Assembly: GCF_031846385.1 (NCBI RefSeq) | Contig: NZ_JAVRHV010000001.1 | Location: 124,001 to 188,000 of the forward strand | Origin: Urechidicola vernalis | GTDB taxonomy: Bacteria > Bacteroidota > Bacteroidia > Flavobacteriales > Flavobacteriaceae | DNA length: 64,000 nt | Reading direction: 5' to 3' | In this document: positions 8,977 to 17,205 of the stretch, in pieces | Layout: every line of letters starts with the position of its first letter | Numbering within the stretch: the first letter of the stretch is position 1 | Program-made: the position numbers and the translations under genes | The notes under the pieces: generated by a model | Seen by the model: only the letters and a program-made list of their open reading frames with translations | Databases searched by the model: none | Told to the model about the DNA's origin: nothing

Positions 8977-9092
8977 TAGTTCAACGCAAAAAAATGGTAT
9001 TAATTAAGGAAAAAATAAAGATTCCTAGTATTGCAGGAAAGACAAGGTATTTTACTCTAGGGTTCTCTCTTGAGGAAGAAATTAGGAGCGTG

Positions 9093-9410
9093 TTAATCTT
9101 CCTCTTCAGGAAAAAAGCGTTTAAAGCCCATTCTTCGTAACATTTTCTTTTCAAAACTCCAGAAAAAGTTAAACTGACCAAATAACCAACCAACTAATGG
9201 AAGGGTCAATTGGTAAATTGGGAATATTAAAACAATTCTTAAAAATATATACCAAGCGTATGGCTGCGTGGTTTCGGCATTTATTCCGAAAAAATTTGTA
9301 ACAGGGCCAGCGACCCAAGCAGCAAATGAACCATTGATTGAAAAAACGACTAAAATTGCGATGATTTGCAAATTAGATGTGATACCCCAACGTTGTTTTA
9401 ATTTTTCCAT
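9093..9410 (-). CDS. DUF6787 family small membrane protein
   Basis: A 105-residue protein beginning MEKLKQRWGITSN, with two hydrophobic helices (about 15-33 and 53-78), a conserved GPVTNFFGI segment between them and a basic/acidic C-terminus (MLRRMGFKRFFPEEED). The pattern fits the Bacteroidota DUF6787 family; no biochemical function is known to me. It is divergent from the symporter at 9547. Confidence 0.72.
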   Translation of the reverse strand: MEKLKQRWGITSNLQIIAILVVFSINGSFAAWVAGPVTNFFGINAETTQPYAWYIFLRIVLIFPIYQLTLPLVGWLFGQFNFFWSFEKKMLRRMGFKRFFPEEED

Positions 9411-9546
9411 TGATAAATTTTGATGCGCAAAAATACGATTTCAAATAAATATTGAAAGAATTTCGTCAACCTTTTTTAGTTTCAATTCTATCTGAAATTT
9501 TAAATATTTTGTTACCTTTCAAGGCTTAAAATAAATAAACAACGGA

Positions 9547-10872
9547 ATGAAGAAAATGGCACTACATTGGAAGATATTGATTGGGATGGTACTAGGAATC
9601 CTTTTTGGATTGTTAATGACATCATTCGATTGGGGGCAAGGATTTGTTTCTGATTGGATTAAACCAATAGGAAGCATCTTTGTAAAACTTTTAAAGTTAA
9701 TTGCCGTTCCGTTAATTCTCGCTTCTTTAGTAAAAGGAATTTCAGATTTAAAGGATATATCTAAGTTTAAGAATATTGGTCTTAAAACCATTTCAATTTA
9801 TATTGGAACGACAGTAATTGCGATCTCTATTGGCTTGTTGTTGGTCAATGTAGTGCAGCCTGGTAATGGAATTTCGGAAGAAACAATAACAAAATTAACC
9901 AATACATACGCAAACAATAGCGGCGTGCAAGCAAAAATTGCAGAGGCATCCAAACAAATTAGCTCAGGCCCATTACAGTTTTTGGAAGACATGGTTCCGG
10001 ACAATGCTATGAAAGCCATGAGCGAAAATAAGTTAATGTTACAAGTTATTTTCTTTACTATTTTCTTAGGTATTTCAATGCTATTAATTGGAGAAGAACG
10101 CGCAAAACCGTTAAAGGATTTCTTTGACTCCATGAATGATGTGGTGTTAAAAATGGTTGATTTAATTATGTTGTCAGCACCAATTGCAGTTTTTGCCTTA
10201 TTGGCTAACGTAGTTGTGTCGTCAGATGATCCGGATATTTTAATAGCCTTGTTATGGTATGCTTTAACTGTTGTTGGAGGATTACTGTTGATGATAGTAT
10301 TCTATTGTATTTTAGTGGGAGTAATTACTAAGAAAAATCCATTTTGGTTTTTAAAAGAATTATCTCCAGCGCAATTGTTAGCATTTTCTACAAGTTCTAG
10401 TGCAGCAACGTTACCAGTAACAATGGAACGTGTAGAGGAACATATTGGCGTAGATAAAGAAGTGTCGAGTTTTGTATTGCCTGTTGGAGCTACAATTAAT
10501 ATGGACGGAACTAGTTTGTACCAAGCTGTGGCGGCGGTGTTTATAGCTCAGGCCTTAAGTTTTGATTTAACCTTTGCCGATCAATTAACAATTATATTAA
10601 CCGCCCTATTGGCATCTATTGGTTCTGCCGCAGTTCCTGGAGCAGGAATGGTGATGTTGGTAATAGTTTTAGAATCTGTTGGGTTTCCTCCAGAAAAACT
10701 AGCGATTGGATTGGCATTAATTTTTGCAGTTGATAGACCGTTAGATATGTTAAGAACAGTTATTAATGTAACTGGTGATGCAACGGTTTCTATGTTGGTT
10801 GCCAAATCTGTAGGTAAATTAGGTGATCCTCATGTTGAAGAGTGGGATGATAATTATGATGCAGTGAAATAA
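9547..10872 (+). CDS. Dicarboxylate/amino acid:cation symporter (DAACS), likely acidic amino acids
   Basis: A 441-residue glutamate-transporter-family protein. Hallmarks: the serine-rich hairpin HP1 STSSSAATLP (281-290), NMDGT (318-322), HP2 PGAG (364-367) and the TM8 motif DRPLDMLRTVINVTGD (396-411). Arg403 occupies the position of GltPh Arg397, which binds the side-chain carboxylate, with Asp396, Asp400, Asn407 and Asp411 also conserved; this supports glutamate, aspartate or C4-dicarboxylate as substrate. It imports with Na+ or H+. The next gene starts 28 bp downstream without a terminator, so it is probably the first gene of the 9547-14765 operon. Confidence 0.93.
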   Translation: MKKMALHWKILIGMVLGILFGLLMTSFDWGQGFVSDWIKPIGSIFVKLLKLIAVPLILASLVKGISDLKDISKFKNIGLKTISIYIGTTVIAISIGLLLVNVVQPGNGISEETITKLTNTYANNSGVQAKIAEASKQISSGPLQFLEDMVPDNAMKAMSENKLMLQVIFFTIFLGISMLLIGEERAKPLKDFFDSMNDVVLKMVDLIMLSAPIAVFALLANVVVSSDDPDILIALLWYALTVVGGLLLMIVFYCILVGVITKKNPFWFLKELSPAQLLAFSTSSSAATLPVTMERVEEHIGVDKEVSSFVLPVGATINMDGTSLYQAVAAVFIAQALSFDLTFADQLTIILTALLASIGSAAVPGAGMVMLVIVLESVGFPPEKLAIGLALIFAVDRPLDMLRTVINVTGDATVSMLVAKSVGKLGDPHVEEWDDNYDAVK

Positions 10873-10900
10873 AAGATAAAAAGAACAAAATTTAAGGATT

Positions 10901-11932
10901 ATGAATATTTGCTTTTTGATGTATCCTTGGGAAGACATTGACCCGGAAAACGATACGAGTTTAACACTTATACATGAATGTGTAAAACGAAATCATGGAG
11001 TTGCGATGTGCACTCCAGAAAGTTTAATGATTCAGAATAGTGTTACCAATGCTTTTTGCAATGTGGTAAATAGGATGGATAAAATTCCAGGTTCTATGAA
11101 ATCATTTTACAATAAAGCAAAACTTAGAGAAGAAGTGCTGCCTTTGGCTGGTTTTGATGTCATATTTTTTAGGGCAAATCCTCCGCTAGACCCAATCATG
11201 CTTAATTTCTTAGACTCTGTAAAGGACGATGTATTTATTGTAAATTCTTTACAAGGAATGCGAGAAGCAAATAACAAATTGTATACAGCCGCATTTGGAG
11301 ATTCACATAGCAATATAATACCACCCACGCATGTATCTAAAAATAAGCGTGATTTAATTAGGCAAATTAAGGAGTCGAAATCTGATAAAATGATATTAAA
11401 ACCATTGAATGGATTTGGTGGTTCTGGTGTTATTCTAATCGAAAAATCTGCAAAGTTAAATATCAACTCTTTATTAGATTTTTATATAAACAGCGTTGAC
11501 GGAAAGTCTAATTACGTGATTCTGCAAGATTATATTGAAGGAGCCGAATTAGGAGATATTAGAATATTATTGTTAAATGGCGAGCCAATTGGTGCGATGA
11601 GAAGAGTTCCTGGATCAGACGATCATCGATCAAATGTTTCGGCAGGTGGCTCGGTGCAAAAGCATGCATTGTCAAAAGAAGAAAAAGCATTGTGCAAGCA
11701 AATAGGCCCAAAACTTGTAAATGATGGATTGTATTTTGTTGGGATTGACGTGATTGGTGGGAAATTAGTAGAAGTTAACGTAATGAGTCCAGGCGGAATA
11801 ACTTATATCAATAAAGTATACAAAACAAAATTACAGATAAAAGTGGTAGATTTTGTAGAAAGCAAAGTATTGGATAAACTACAGGCATTTGACAGGCGTT
11901 CAAGATTAAGAAAAACAGTAGAGGATGCTTAA
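10901..11932 (+). CDS. GshB-like ATP-grasp ligase (glutathione synthetase family)
   Basis: A 343-residue protein collinear with bacterial glutathione synthetase. The N-terminal substrate domain includes FFRANPPLDP (89-98) and VNSLQGMREANNKLYTA; the ATP-grasp domain has KPLNGFGGSG (167-176), QDYIEG (209-214), GDIRILLLNGEP (218-229), NVSAGG (245-250) and the Mg ligands of VEVNVMSPGG (290-299). The family joins gamma-Glu-Cys to Gly. No gshA or gshF is in the window, so the true substrate may be another amino acid or peptide. Its stop overlaps the next start by 8 bp. Clustering with a formylglutamate-amidohydrolase-like protein and a QEGLA peptidase suggests a role outside ordinary glutathione synthesis (inference). 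Confidence 0.85.
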   Translation: MNICFLMYPWEDIDPENDTSLTLIHECVKRNHGVAMCTPESLMIQNSVTNAFCNVVNRMDKIPGSMKSFYNKAKLREEVLPLAGFDVIFFRANPPLDPIMLNFLDSVKDDVFIVNSLQGMREANNKLYTAAFGDSHSNIIPPTHVSKNKRDLIRQIKESKSDKMILKPLNGFGGSGVILIEKSAKLNINSLLDFYINSVDGKSNYVILQDYIEGAELGDIRILLLNGEPIGAMRRVPGSDDHRSNVSAGGSVQKHALSKEEKALCKQIGPKLVNDGLYFVGIDVIGGKLVEVNVMSPGGITYINKVYKTKLQIKVVDFVESKVLDKLQAFDRRSRLRKTVEDA

Positions 11933-12758
11933 AGTGTCGTCTCCAATAGTTTCTGTAGAATGGTTGTCAAAGAACTTGAATCAACCAAACTTGATTGTAT
12001 TTGATGCCACTATTCAAAAAGTTACCGATAAATCGAGTACAAATGGTGACTTGTCGTATATAAAAAACGCACTGTTTTTCGATATTAAAAAAGAATTTTC
12101 GGTACAAGGAGTAGCATTCCCAAATACAATGTTAACTGCTAAGGAATTTCAAGAGAAGTCTAGATCATACGGCGTTAATAATGACAGTTGCATAGTTGTA
12201 TATGATAGGTATGGATATTATTCATGCGCAAGAGTTTGGTGGATGTTTAAGTCTATGGGATTTGAAAATATTGCCGTATTAGATGGTGGTTTACCGGCTT
12301 GGAATGAAGCCAAATTACCTATTCAAAGTAAAGCGAATACTGCTATTAAAAAAGGAGATTTTATCGCAAAATATAAACCAGGAATGATTCATGATCATGT
12401 ACCTGTTTTAAAAGCAATAGATGATTTTGGGATAGGGATAATTGATGCAAGAGGATCAAGTCGTTTTAATGCCCTGGTTGAAGAGCCTAGACCAGGATTA
12501 AGAAGTGGACATATTCCAAACTCAAAGAACTTACCTTATACCGATTTGTTAGATGGAGTTAAAATGAAATCAGAAAACGAATTGAAAACATTGTTTGGAA
12601 TGGTAAAGAATAAACAGATAATTTTTTCTTGTGGTTCTGGTATAACCGCCTGTGTTTTGGCTTTAGGAGCTGAAATAGCAGGAATTGAAAACAAATCTGT
12701 TTATGATGGTTCTTGGACAGAATGGGGGAGTTTAACTGAATTACCAATTGAAAAATAA
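11925..12758 (+). CDS. Tandem-rhodanese sulfurtransferase (3-mercaptopyruvate/thiosulfate type)
   Basis: A 277-residue protein with two rhodanese domains (about 8-130 and 160-275). Only the second has the active-site loop, CGSGITA with persulfide Cys236; this loop resembles CGSGVTA of 3-mercaptopyruvate sulfurtransferases more than CRKGVTA of thiosulfate rhodaneses. The interdomain PGLRSGHIPNSKNLPY segment is typical. It transfers sulfane sulfur to a thiol or cyanide acceptor. The start overlaps the GshB-like gene by 8 bp (ATGCTTAA), indicating coupled translation, so the acceptor may be the product of that ligase (inference). Confidence 0.9.
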   Translation: MLKVSSPIVSVEWLSKNLNQPNLIVFDATIQKVTDKSSTNGDLSYIKNALFFDIKKEFSVQGVAFPNTMLTAKEFQEKSRSYGVNNDSCIVVYDRYGYYSCARVWWMFKSMGFENIAVLDGGLPAWNEAKLPIQSKANTAIKKGDFIAKYKPGMIHDHVPVLKAIDDFGIGIIDARGSSRFNALVEEPRPGLRSGHIPNSKNLPYTDLLDGVKMKSENELKTLFGMVKNKQIIFSCGSGITACVLALGAEIAGIENKSVYDGSWTEWGSLTELPIEK

Positions 12759-12790
12759 TTGTTAGACTTAAAACTGACAAATTCCATAAT

Positions 12791-13618
12791 ATGCTACGCC
12801 TTTCAATAAATGAGATCATTAATAAAATTAACTCAAAAGAAACTTTTGAGGCTGTAACTGATGATTATTCGTTTACTATTAAAATTGAACAATACGTTCA
12901 TTTAGTTTGCGCTGCTGTACATGATGGCCATCAGTTTAGGAAGTCTTTATGGAGTAATTGTTTGCATTCTGAATATGATCGTTGGTTCGAAGAAGATCCA
13001 TGCACTAAAGAAATGATTCAAACATTTCCTATTGTAATTGCCGGTTGTGATTCTAGGTTCGAATATGATTTAAATAGGGCACCGGAAGCAGCAATTTATG
13101 ATGATGCTTGGGGAAAAAAACTTTGGAAAAAGCAACTTCCAATAAAGGAACGAGACTTGAGTTTGGCAAAACATACTAGTTTTTATAAAGTTGTTCACGC
13201 ATTATTGAATCAATTAGAAATGATGTTTCAGTCTGTTTTAGTGGTAGATATGCATTCTTATAATTGGAAACGATGGGATAGGGAAGTACCTACTTTTAAT
13301 ATTGGTTCTGCTAATGTGGATAACGATCGCTTTGGTGAAGATGTTCAATTATGGAGAGAATTATTGAGTAAAATGATTTTACCAAATGGAATTAAAAGTA
13401 CTTCATTAATTAATGACACCTTTCAAGGTAATGGTTATTTTTTGAAATATATTACGTCAAATTTCAGCAATAGTTTAGTCTTAGCGACGGAAGTTAAGAA
13501 GATTTATTGTGACGAATTAGATCAAATTATGTTTCCTGAAGTGGTACGTGGTATTGAAGAGGGATTGAAAGAAATACTACCTAAGTTTGTTTCCGATTTT
13601 AGGTTGAAACAAGGATGA
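12791..13618 (+). CDS. N-formylglutamate amidohydrolase family protein
   Basis: A 275-residue PF05013-type protein. Putative zinc and catalytic residues include His44/His47 in VHDGHQFR, the SRFEYDLNRAPE segment (88-99, corresponding to the family R..DLNR motif) and DMHSYN (153-158). Characterised relatives hydrolyse N-formyl-L-glutamate at the end of histidine degradation, or similar N-acyl amino acids. No hut genes are nearby, so histidine catabolism is unlikely. It is 32 bp after the sulfurtransferase and 4 bp before the QEGLA gene, firmly inside the operon. Confidence 0.85.
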   Translation: MLRLSINEIINKINSKETFEAVTDDYSFTIKIEQYVHLVCAAVHDGHQFRKSLWSNCLHSEYDRWFEEDPCTKEMIQTFPIVIAGCDSRFEYDLNRAPEAAIYDDAWGKKLWKKQLPIKERDLSLAKHTSFYKVVHALLNQLEMMFQSVLVVDMHSYNWKRWDREVPTFNIGSANVDNDRFGEDVQLWRELLSKMILPNGIKSTSLINDTFQGNGYFLKYITSNFSNSLVLATEVKKIYCDELDQIMFPEVVRGIEEGLKEILPKFVSDFRLKQG

Positions 13619-13622
13619 TTAT

Positions 13623-14765
13623 ATGAGTATGACACAGGAAAAAGTATTACTGAAAATTGATAAGCAGATTGATGAATTGGTTAAGAAAATTGAATTACTC
13701 AACTATATCAATCCTCTAAATATTGAAAAACAACGAAAGAAATTCTTCAAGTCAAATTTCACAATTGAGCCAAAGTTCAAATATCCGAAAGTCGATTTTG
13801 ACACATTTGAATTGCAACGTTCTTTATTTGCAATTGAAATAAATGATATTGAAGATGAGGTTGTTAGGAAGTTATATGAAGATATTATTTATGAATATTC
13901 TGGTTTAATTGAGTGTATAGATACAATTGGGCAAGGCAAGAAGTTTTACTATAACAGTTTAAGAAGTTTCGGAACTCCTACTGAAAAGGATGTAGAAAAC
14001 GCGAAATTCATCCTTCATTTTAAAGATGAAGAAGCTGAAAATGAAGAGGCTACTTTCGATGTTTGCAAAACGGAAGAACAGTTTAGAAATTACTCAGAGC
14101 GATATGATTTCACCTACACCATAAAACATTCTGATAAATTATCAGCTATTGCTATGGTATTAAACAATGACCAGACCTTAGTATTAAATTCAGGGCATTT
14201 ATTTACACAAAATGACATTGATATCTTAACCAATCATGAAATAGGGGTGCATATGGTAACCACTATGAATGGACTTCTAAATCCATTAAAGATATTTTCA
14301 CATGGATTTCCAAATAATACGGAGACGCAAGAAGGCTTGGCTGTGTTCTCAGAATACATGTCAGACAGTTTAAATATGAGAAGATTAAAGCGCATAGCCT
14401 ATCGCGTTTTGGCTGTGGATTCTTTGGCTAAAGGGTATTCTTTTTCAGAAACTTTTAGAATGCTTAGAAATTATGGTATGAAAAAGAAAGATGCCTTTAC
14501 CGTTAGTGTTCGCGTTCATAGAGGAGGTGGATTTACAAAAGACTATTTGTATCTAACGGGGTTGCAAAAAGTATACGCATATTATAAATCAGGTAAAGAT
14601 TTAAGTCCTCTTTTAACGGGTAAGGTAACGTTGGAATACTTGAATGAGATTAACTATTTAATCAAAAACTCCTATGCTAAAGAGTCTATACATATTACTG
14701 ATTCTTACGCTAAAAATGACAACAGTAAGGAAACACTAACCTATATATTAGATAATTTTAAGTAG
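13623..14765 (+). CDS. QEGLA-motif metallopeptidase, DUF1704 family (flavohemoglobin expression-modulating protein)
   Basis: A 380-residue protein with the DUF1704 hallmarks HEIGVH (His205, Glu206, His210) and QEGLA (236-240), where Glu237 is the likely third zinc ligand. Databases call the bacterial family flavohemoglobin expression-modulating QEGLA motif protein. From established knowledge, eukaryotic DUF1704 proteins (MATCAP/TMCP) are metallocarboxypeptidases that remove C-terminal Tyr or Glu from tubulin, so a peptidase with preference for small acidic or aromatic C-termini is plausible. The N-terminal 50 residues are Lys-rich and helical. It is the last gene of the operon and is convergent with the DCC gene 1 bp away. 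Confidence 0.88.
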   Translation: MSMTQEKVLLKIDKQIDELVKKIELLNYINPLNIEKQRKKFFKSNFTIEPKFKYPKVDFDTFELQRSLFAIEINDIEDEVVRKLYEDIIYEYSGLIECIDTIGQGKKFYYNSLRSFGTPTEKDVENAKFILHFKDEEAENEEATFDVCKTEEQFRNYSERYDFTYTIKHSDKLSAIAMVLNNDQTLVLNSGHLFTQNDIDILTNHEIGVHMVTTMNGLLNPLKIFSHGFPNNTETQEGLAVFSEYMSDSLNMRRLKRIAYRVLAVDSLAKGYSFSETFRMLRNYGMKKKDAFTVSVRVHRGGGFTKDYLYLTGLQKVYAYYKSGKDLSPLLTGKVTLEYLNEINYLIKNSYAKESIHITDSYAKNDNSKETLTYILDNFK

Positions 14766-14766
14766 G

Positions 14767-15177
14767 TCAATTTAAAAATCGACTCTTTATTTCTGGAGTT
14801 GGTATCATGCACTCATCTTTTTTACCATACCACTTGTATCGGTTTTTAGCAATATAGTCATATACCCAATTTCTAATTGGTTTAGGCACAACCCAAAAGA
14901 TAATTGCTAAAGAATAAAACCTACCCAAAAGTTTGCCAATTCTTAATATGGCAGATGATTTTGTGTAAAGGTGGTCCTTATGAATTAAAAAAATCGAACC
15001 TAAATCAGAATTATTTTTTGAAAACTGTAACAATATTTCCTTCGCGGCGTCTGATTGTATAGAAGCGAATATAAATTGTTTGTTTTTGTCTTTTTTTAAG
15101 ACAAATTGTACGGATGAATTGCAAAGATTGCAAATACCGTCAAAGAGGATTAATGGTTGTGGAGTAATTTTTTTCAC
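14767..15177 (-). CDS. DCC family thiol-disulfide oxidoreductase-like protein (DUF393)
   Basis: A 136-residue protein with the family motif DGICNLCNSSV at residues 14-24 (Cys17 and Cys20) and the basic C-terminal region KNRYKWYGKKDECM. DCC proteins are predicted thioredoxin-like redox proteins; biochemical evidence is thin. The start is GTG at 15177: an ATG two bases upstream is out of frame and stops at once. It is convergent with the QEGLA gene. Confidence 0.82.
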   Translation of the reverse strand: MKKITPQPLILFDGICNLCNSSVQFVLKKDKNKQFIFASIQSDAAKEILLQFSKNNSDLGSIFLIHKDHLYTKSSAILRIGKLLGRFYSLAIIFWVVPKPIRNWVYDYIAKNRYKWYGKKDECMIPTPEIKSRFLN

Positions 15178-15279
15178 ATTACAAAGTTACAAAAGCTTTT
15201 TCCATTCGTCTTTTAACAAAACCTTAATATAAAGTGAGGTTCGAAATATTATTTTCGTTTTTTAATAAACTAATCAACT

Positions 15280-15972
15280 ATGATCAAAATAAAAGGACTT
15301 CATAAATCCTACCCAATGGGGAAAGATTCTTTACATGTATTAAAAGGATTGGATTTACATATAAAAGAAGGGGAGTTTGTTTCTATTATGGGTTCTTCCG
15401 GTTCTGGAAAATCTACACTTTTAAATATTGTTGGATTATTAGATATTCATGATGAAGGCGAATACCATCTAAATGGTCAACTTATCGAAAAATTAGATGA
15501 GAAAAAGGCAGCAATTCTTAGGAATAAATTCTTGGGGTTCGTATTTCAGTCATTTAATTTGATTTCTTACAAATCTGCTATAGAAAATGTTGCTTTACCC
15601 TTGTATTATGCAGGAGTTAGTAGGAAAGAACGATTAAAGACGGCAATGGATTATTTGGACAAAGTTGGATTAAAAGAATGGGCAAATCATTTGCCAAATG
15701 AACTATCTGGAGGACAAAAGCAGCGTGTAGCAATTGCTAGGGCATTAGTTACAAAGCCTAAAGTTGTTTTGGCTGATGAGCCTACTGGAGCATTGGACTC
15801 AACAACTACAGATTCTGTAATGGATTTGTTAAAAGAGATTAATGATGAAGGAATGACCGTGTTTGTAATTACGCATGAAGAAGAGGTAGCGGAACAGACG
15901 AAACGAGTGGTTCGTTTAAAAGATGGTGTAATTATAAGTGATGAAGTTATAACGCCAAAAGTAACCGTTTAG
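15280..15972 (+). CDS. ABC transporter ATP-binding protein (MacB/LolD type)
   Basis: A 230-residue ATPase with Walker A GSSGSGKST (38-46), Q-loop in FVFQSFNL, signature LSGGQKQRVAIARAL near 143, Walker B VVLADEPTGALDS and the switch His in VITHEEE. This subclass powers mechanotransmission exporters with FtsX/MacB permeases. It opens a four-gene unit with two permeases and a periplasmic adaptor, separated by 2, 1 and 46 bp. Confidence 0.94.
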   Translation: MIKIKGLHKSYPMGKDSLHVLKGLDLHIKEGEFVSIMGSSGSGKSTLLNIVGLLDIHDEGEYHLNGQLIEKLDEKKAAILRNKFLGFVFQSFNLISYKSAIENVALPLYYAGVSRKERLKTAMDYLDKVGLKEWANHLPNELSGGQKQRVAIARALVTKPKVVLADEPTGALDSTTTDSVMDLLKEINDEGMTVFVITHEEEVAEQTKRVVRLKDGVIISDEVITPKVTV

Positions 15973-15974
15973 TT

Positions 15975-17204
15975 ATGTTCGATATAGATCGCTGGAGAGA
16001 AATCTTTGAAGCCATAAACAAGAATAAACTTAGAACCATTTTATCTGGTTTTACAATCGCATTTGCAATCCTAATATTCACTTTACTTTTTGGAATTGGA
16101 AATGGATTAAAACATACTTTTGAAAGAGAGTTTGCAGGGGACTCCATGCTTTCAATTTATTTATGGCCAGGTAGAACCACTAAGCCATATAAAGGATTAC
16201 AAAGTGGAAGACGTATTCAATTTAGAAATGATGATTATAAATTTATTATGGATGAATATGAAAGCAGTATCAATTCCATGAGTCCTAGAATTATAAGACA
16301 ATCCCAAGTTACGTATCAAAATAATCAGAACTCTTATCAAGTAAGAGCAGTTTACCCGAGTTATCAGGGATTGGAGTCTTTAGAGATGAGAGATGGTAGA
16401 TTTATTAATATGTTAGATTTGGATAGAAGGTCTAAGGTTGCCATAATCGGAAGGTTAGTAGAGATTGATCTTTTCGGCCAATTAAGCGGTATGGGTAAAA
16501 ACATAAATGTAAATGGAATTTCATTTAAAGTTATAGGTGTATTTACAGACCCGGGAGGAGATAATGATGAACGCTATATTTATACGCCTTTCTCTACTAT
16601 TCAGCATTTATACGGGAATACTGATCATGTTGATGCTTTCGGGTTACTTTATAATCCAAAAATGAGTGTTGATGAAGCGATTACATTTGGTAATAGATTG
16701 GAGAGGAAAATGAAGGAGAGGCACATGGTAAGTCCTAATGATAATAGAGGAATTAGGGTGAATAACTATGCCGAAGGAAATCGAAATGTATCACAATTTA
16801 TGATGGTATTAAATTTCATTATTTTGTTTATTGGAATTGGAACACTAATAGCCGGTGTAATTGGCATTAGTAATATTATGGTTTATATAGTTAAAGAAAG
16901 AACTAAGGAATTAGGTGTCAGAAAGGCATTGGGTGCCACTCCTAGATCTATAATAACTATGATTATGATGGAGTCGGTTCTAATTACGGCAATTGCTGGG
17001 TATGTTGGGCTATTAATTGGAACTACAATTTTAGAAAGTATTGGAAATGGTTTAGAATCGTATTTTATAATAAATCCAAGTGTAGAAACATATGTTGTTG
17101 TTGGAGCAACAATAGTATTGATAATTGCAGGAATGATTGCTGGCTATATACCTGCAAAACGAGCGGCCAGAATTAAACCAATTGTAGCCTTAAGAGACGA
17201 GTAG
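15975..17204 (+). CDS. MacB-like ABC permease, first paralog
   Basis: A 409-residue permease with one N-terminal helix (about 20-45), a periplasmic MacB_PCD domain (about 50-250) and three C-terminal helices of the FtsX domain containing ERTKELGVRKALGA, the coupling segment. It lacks the fused ATPase of E. coli MacB; that function is the gene 2 bp upstream. It probably forms a heterodimer with the paralog that follows. Substrate unknown. Confidence 0.92.
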   Translation: MFDIDRWREIFEAINKNKLRTILSGFTIAFAILIFTLLFGIGNGLKHTFEREFAGDSMLSIYLWPGRTTKPYKGLQSGRRIQFRNDDYKFIMDEYESSINSMSPRIIRQSQVTYQNNQNSYQVRAVYPSYQGLESLEMRDGRFINMLDLDRRSKVAIIGRLVEIDLFGQLSGMGKNINVNGISFKVIGVFTDPGGDNDERYIYTPFSTIQHLYGNTDHVDAFGLLYNPKMSVDEAITFGNRLERKMKERHMVSPNDNRGIRVNNYAEGNRNVSQFMMVLNFIILFIGIGTLIAGVIGISNIMVYIVKERTKELGVRKALGATPRSIITMIMMESVLITAIAGYVGLLIGTTILESIGNGLESYFIINPSVETYVVVGATIVLIIAGMIAGYIPAKRAARIKPIVALRDE

Positions 17205-17205
17205 T

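Noticed and set aside
8793..8984. 63-residue minus-strand ORF
   Set aside because: It is a translation of the two palindromic repeats and flanking AT-rich sequence; such ORFs recur as false genes where these repeats occur.
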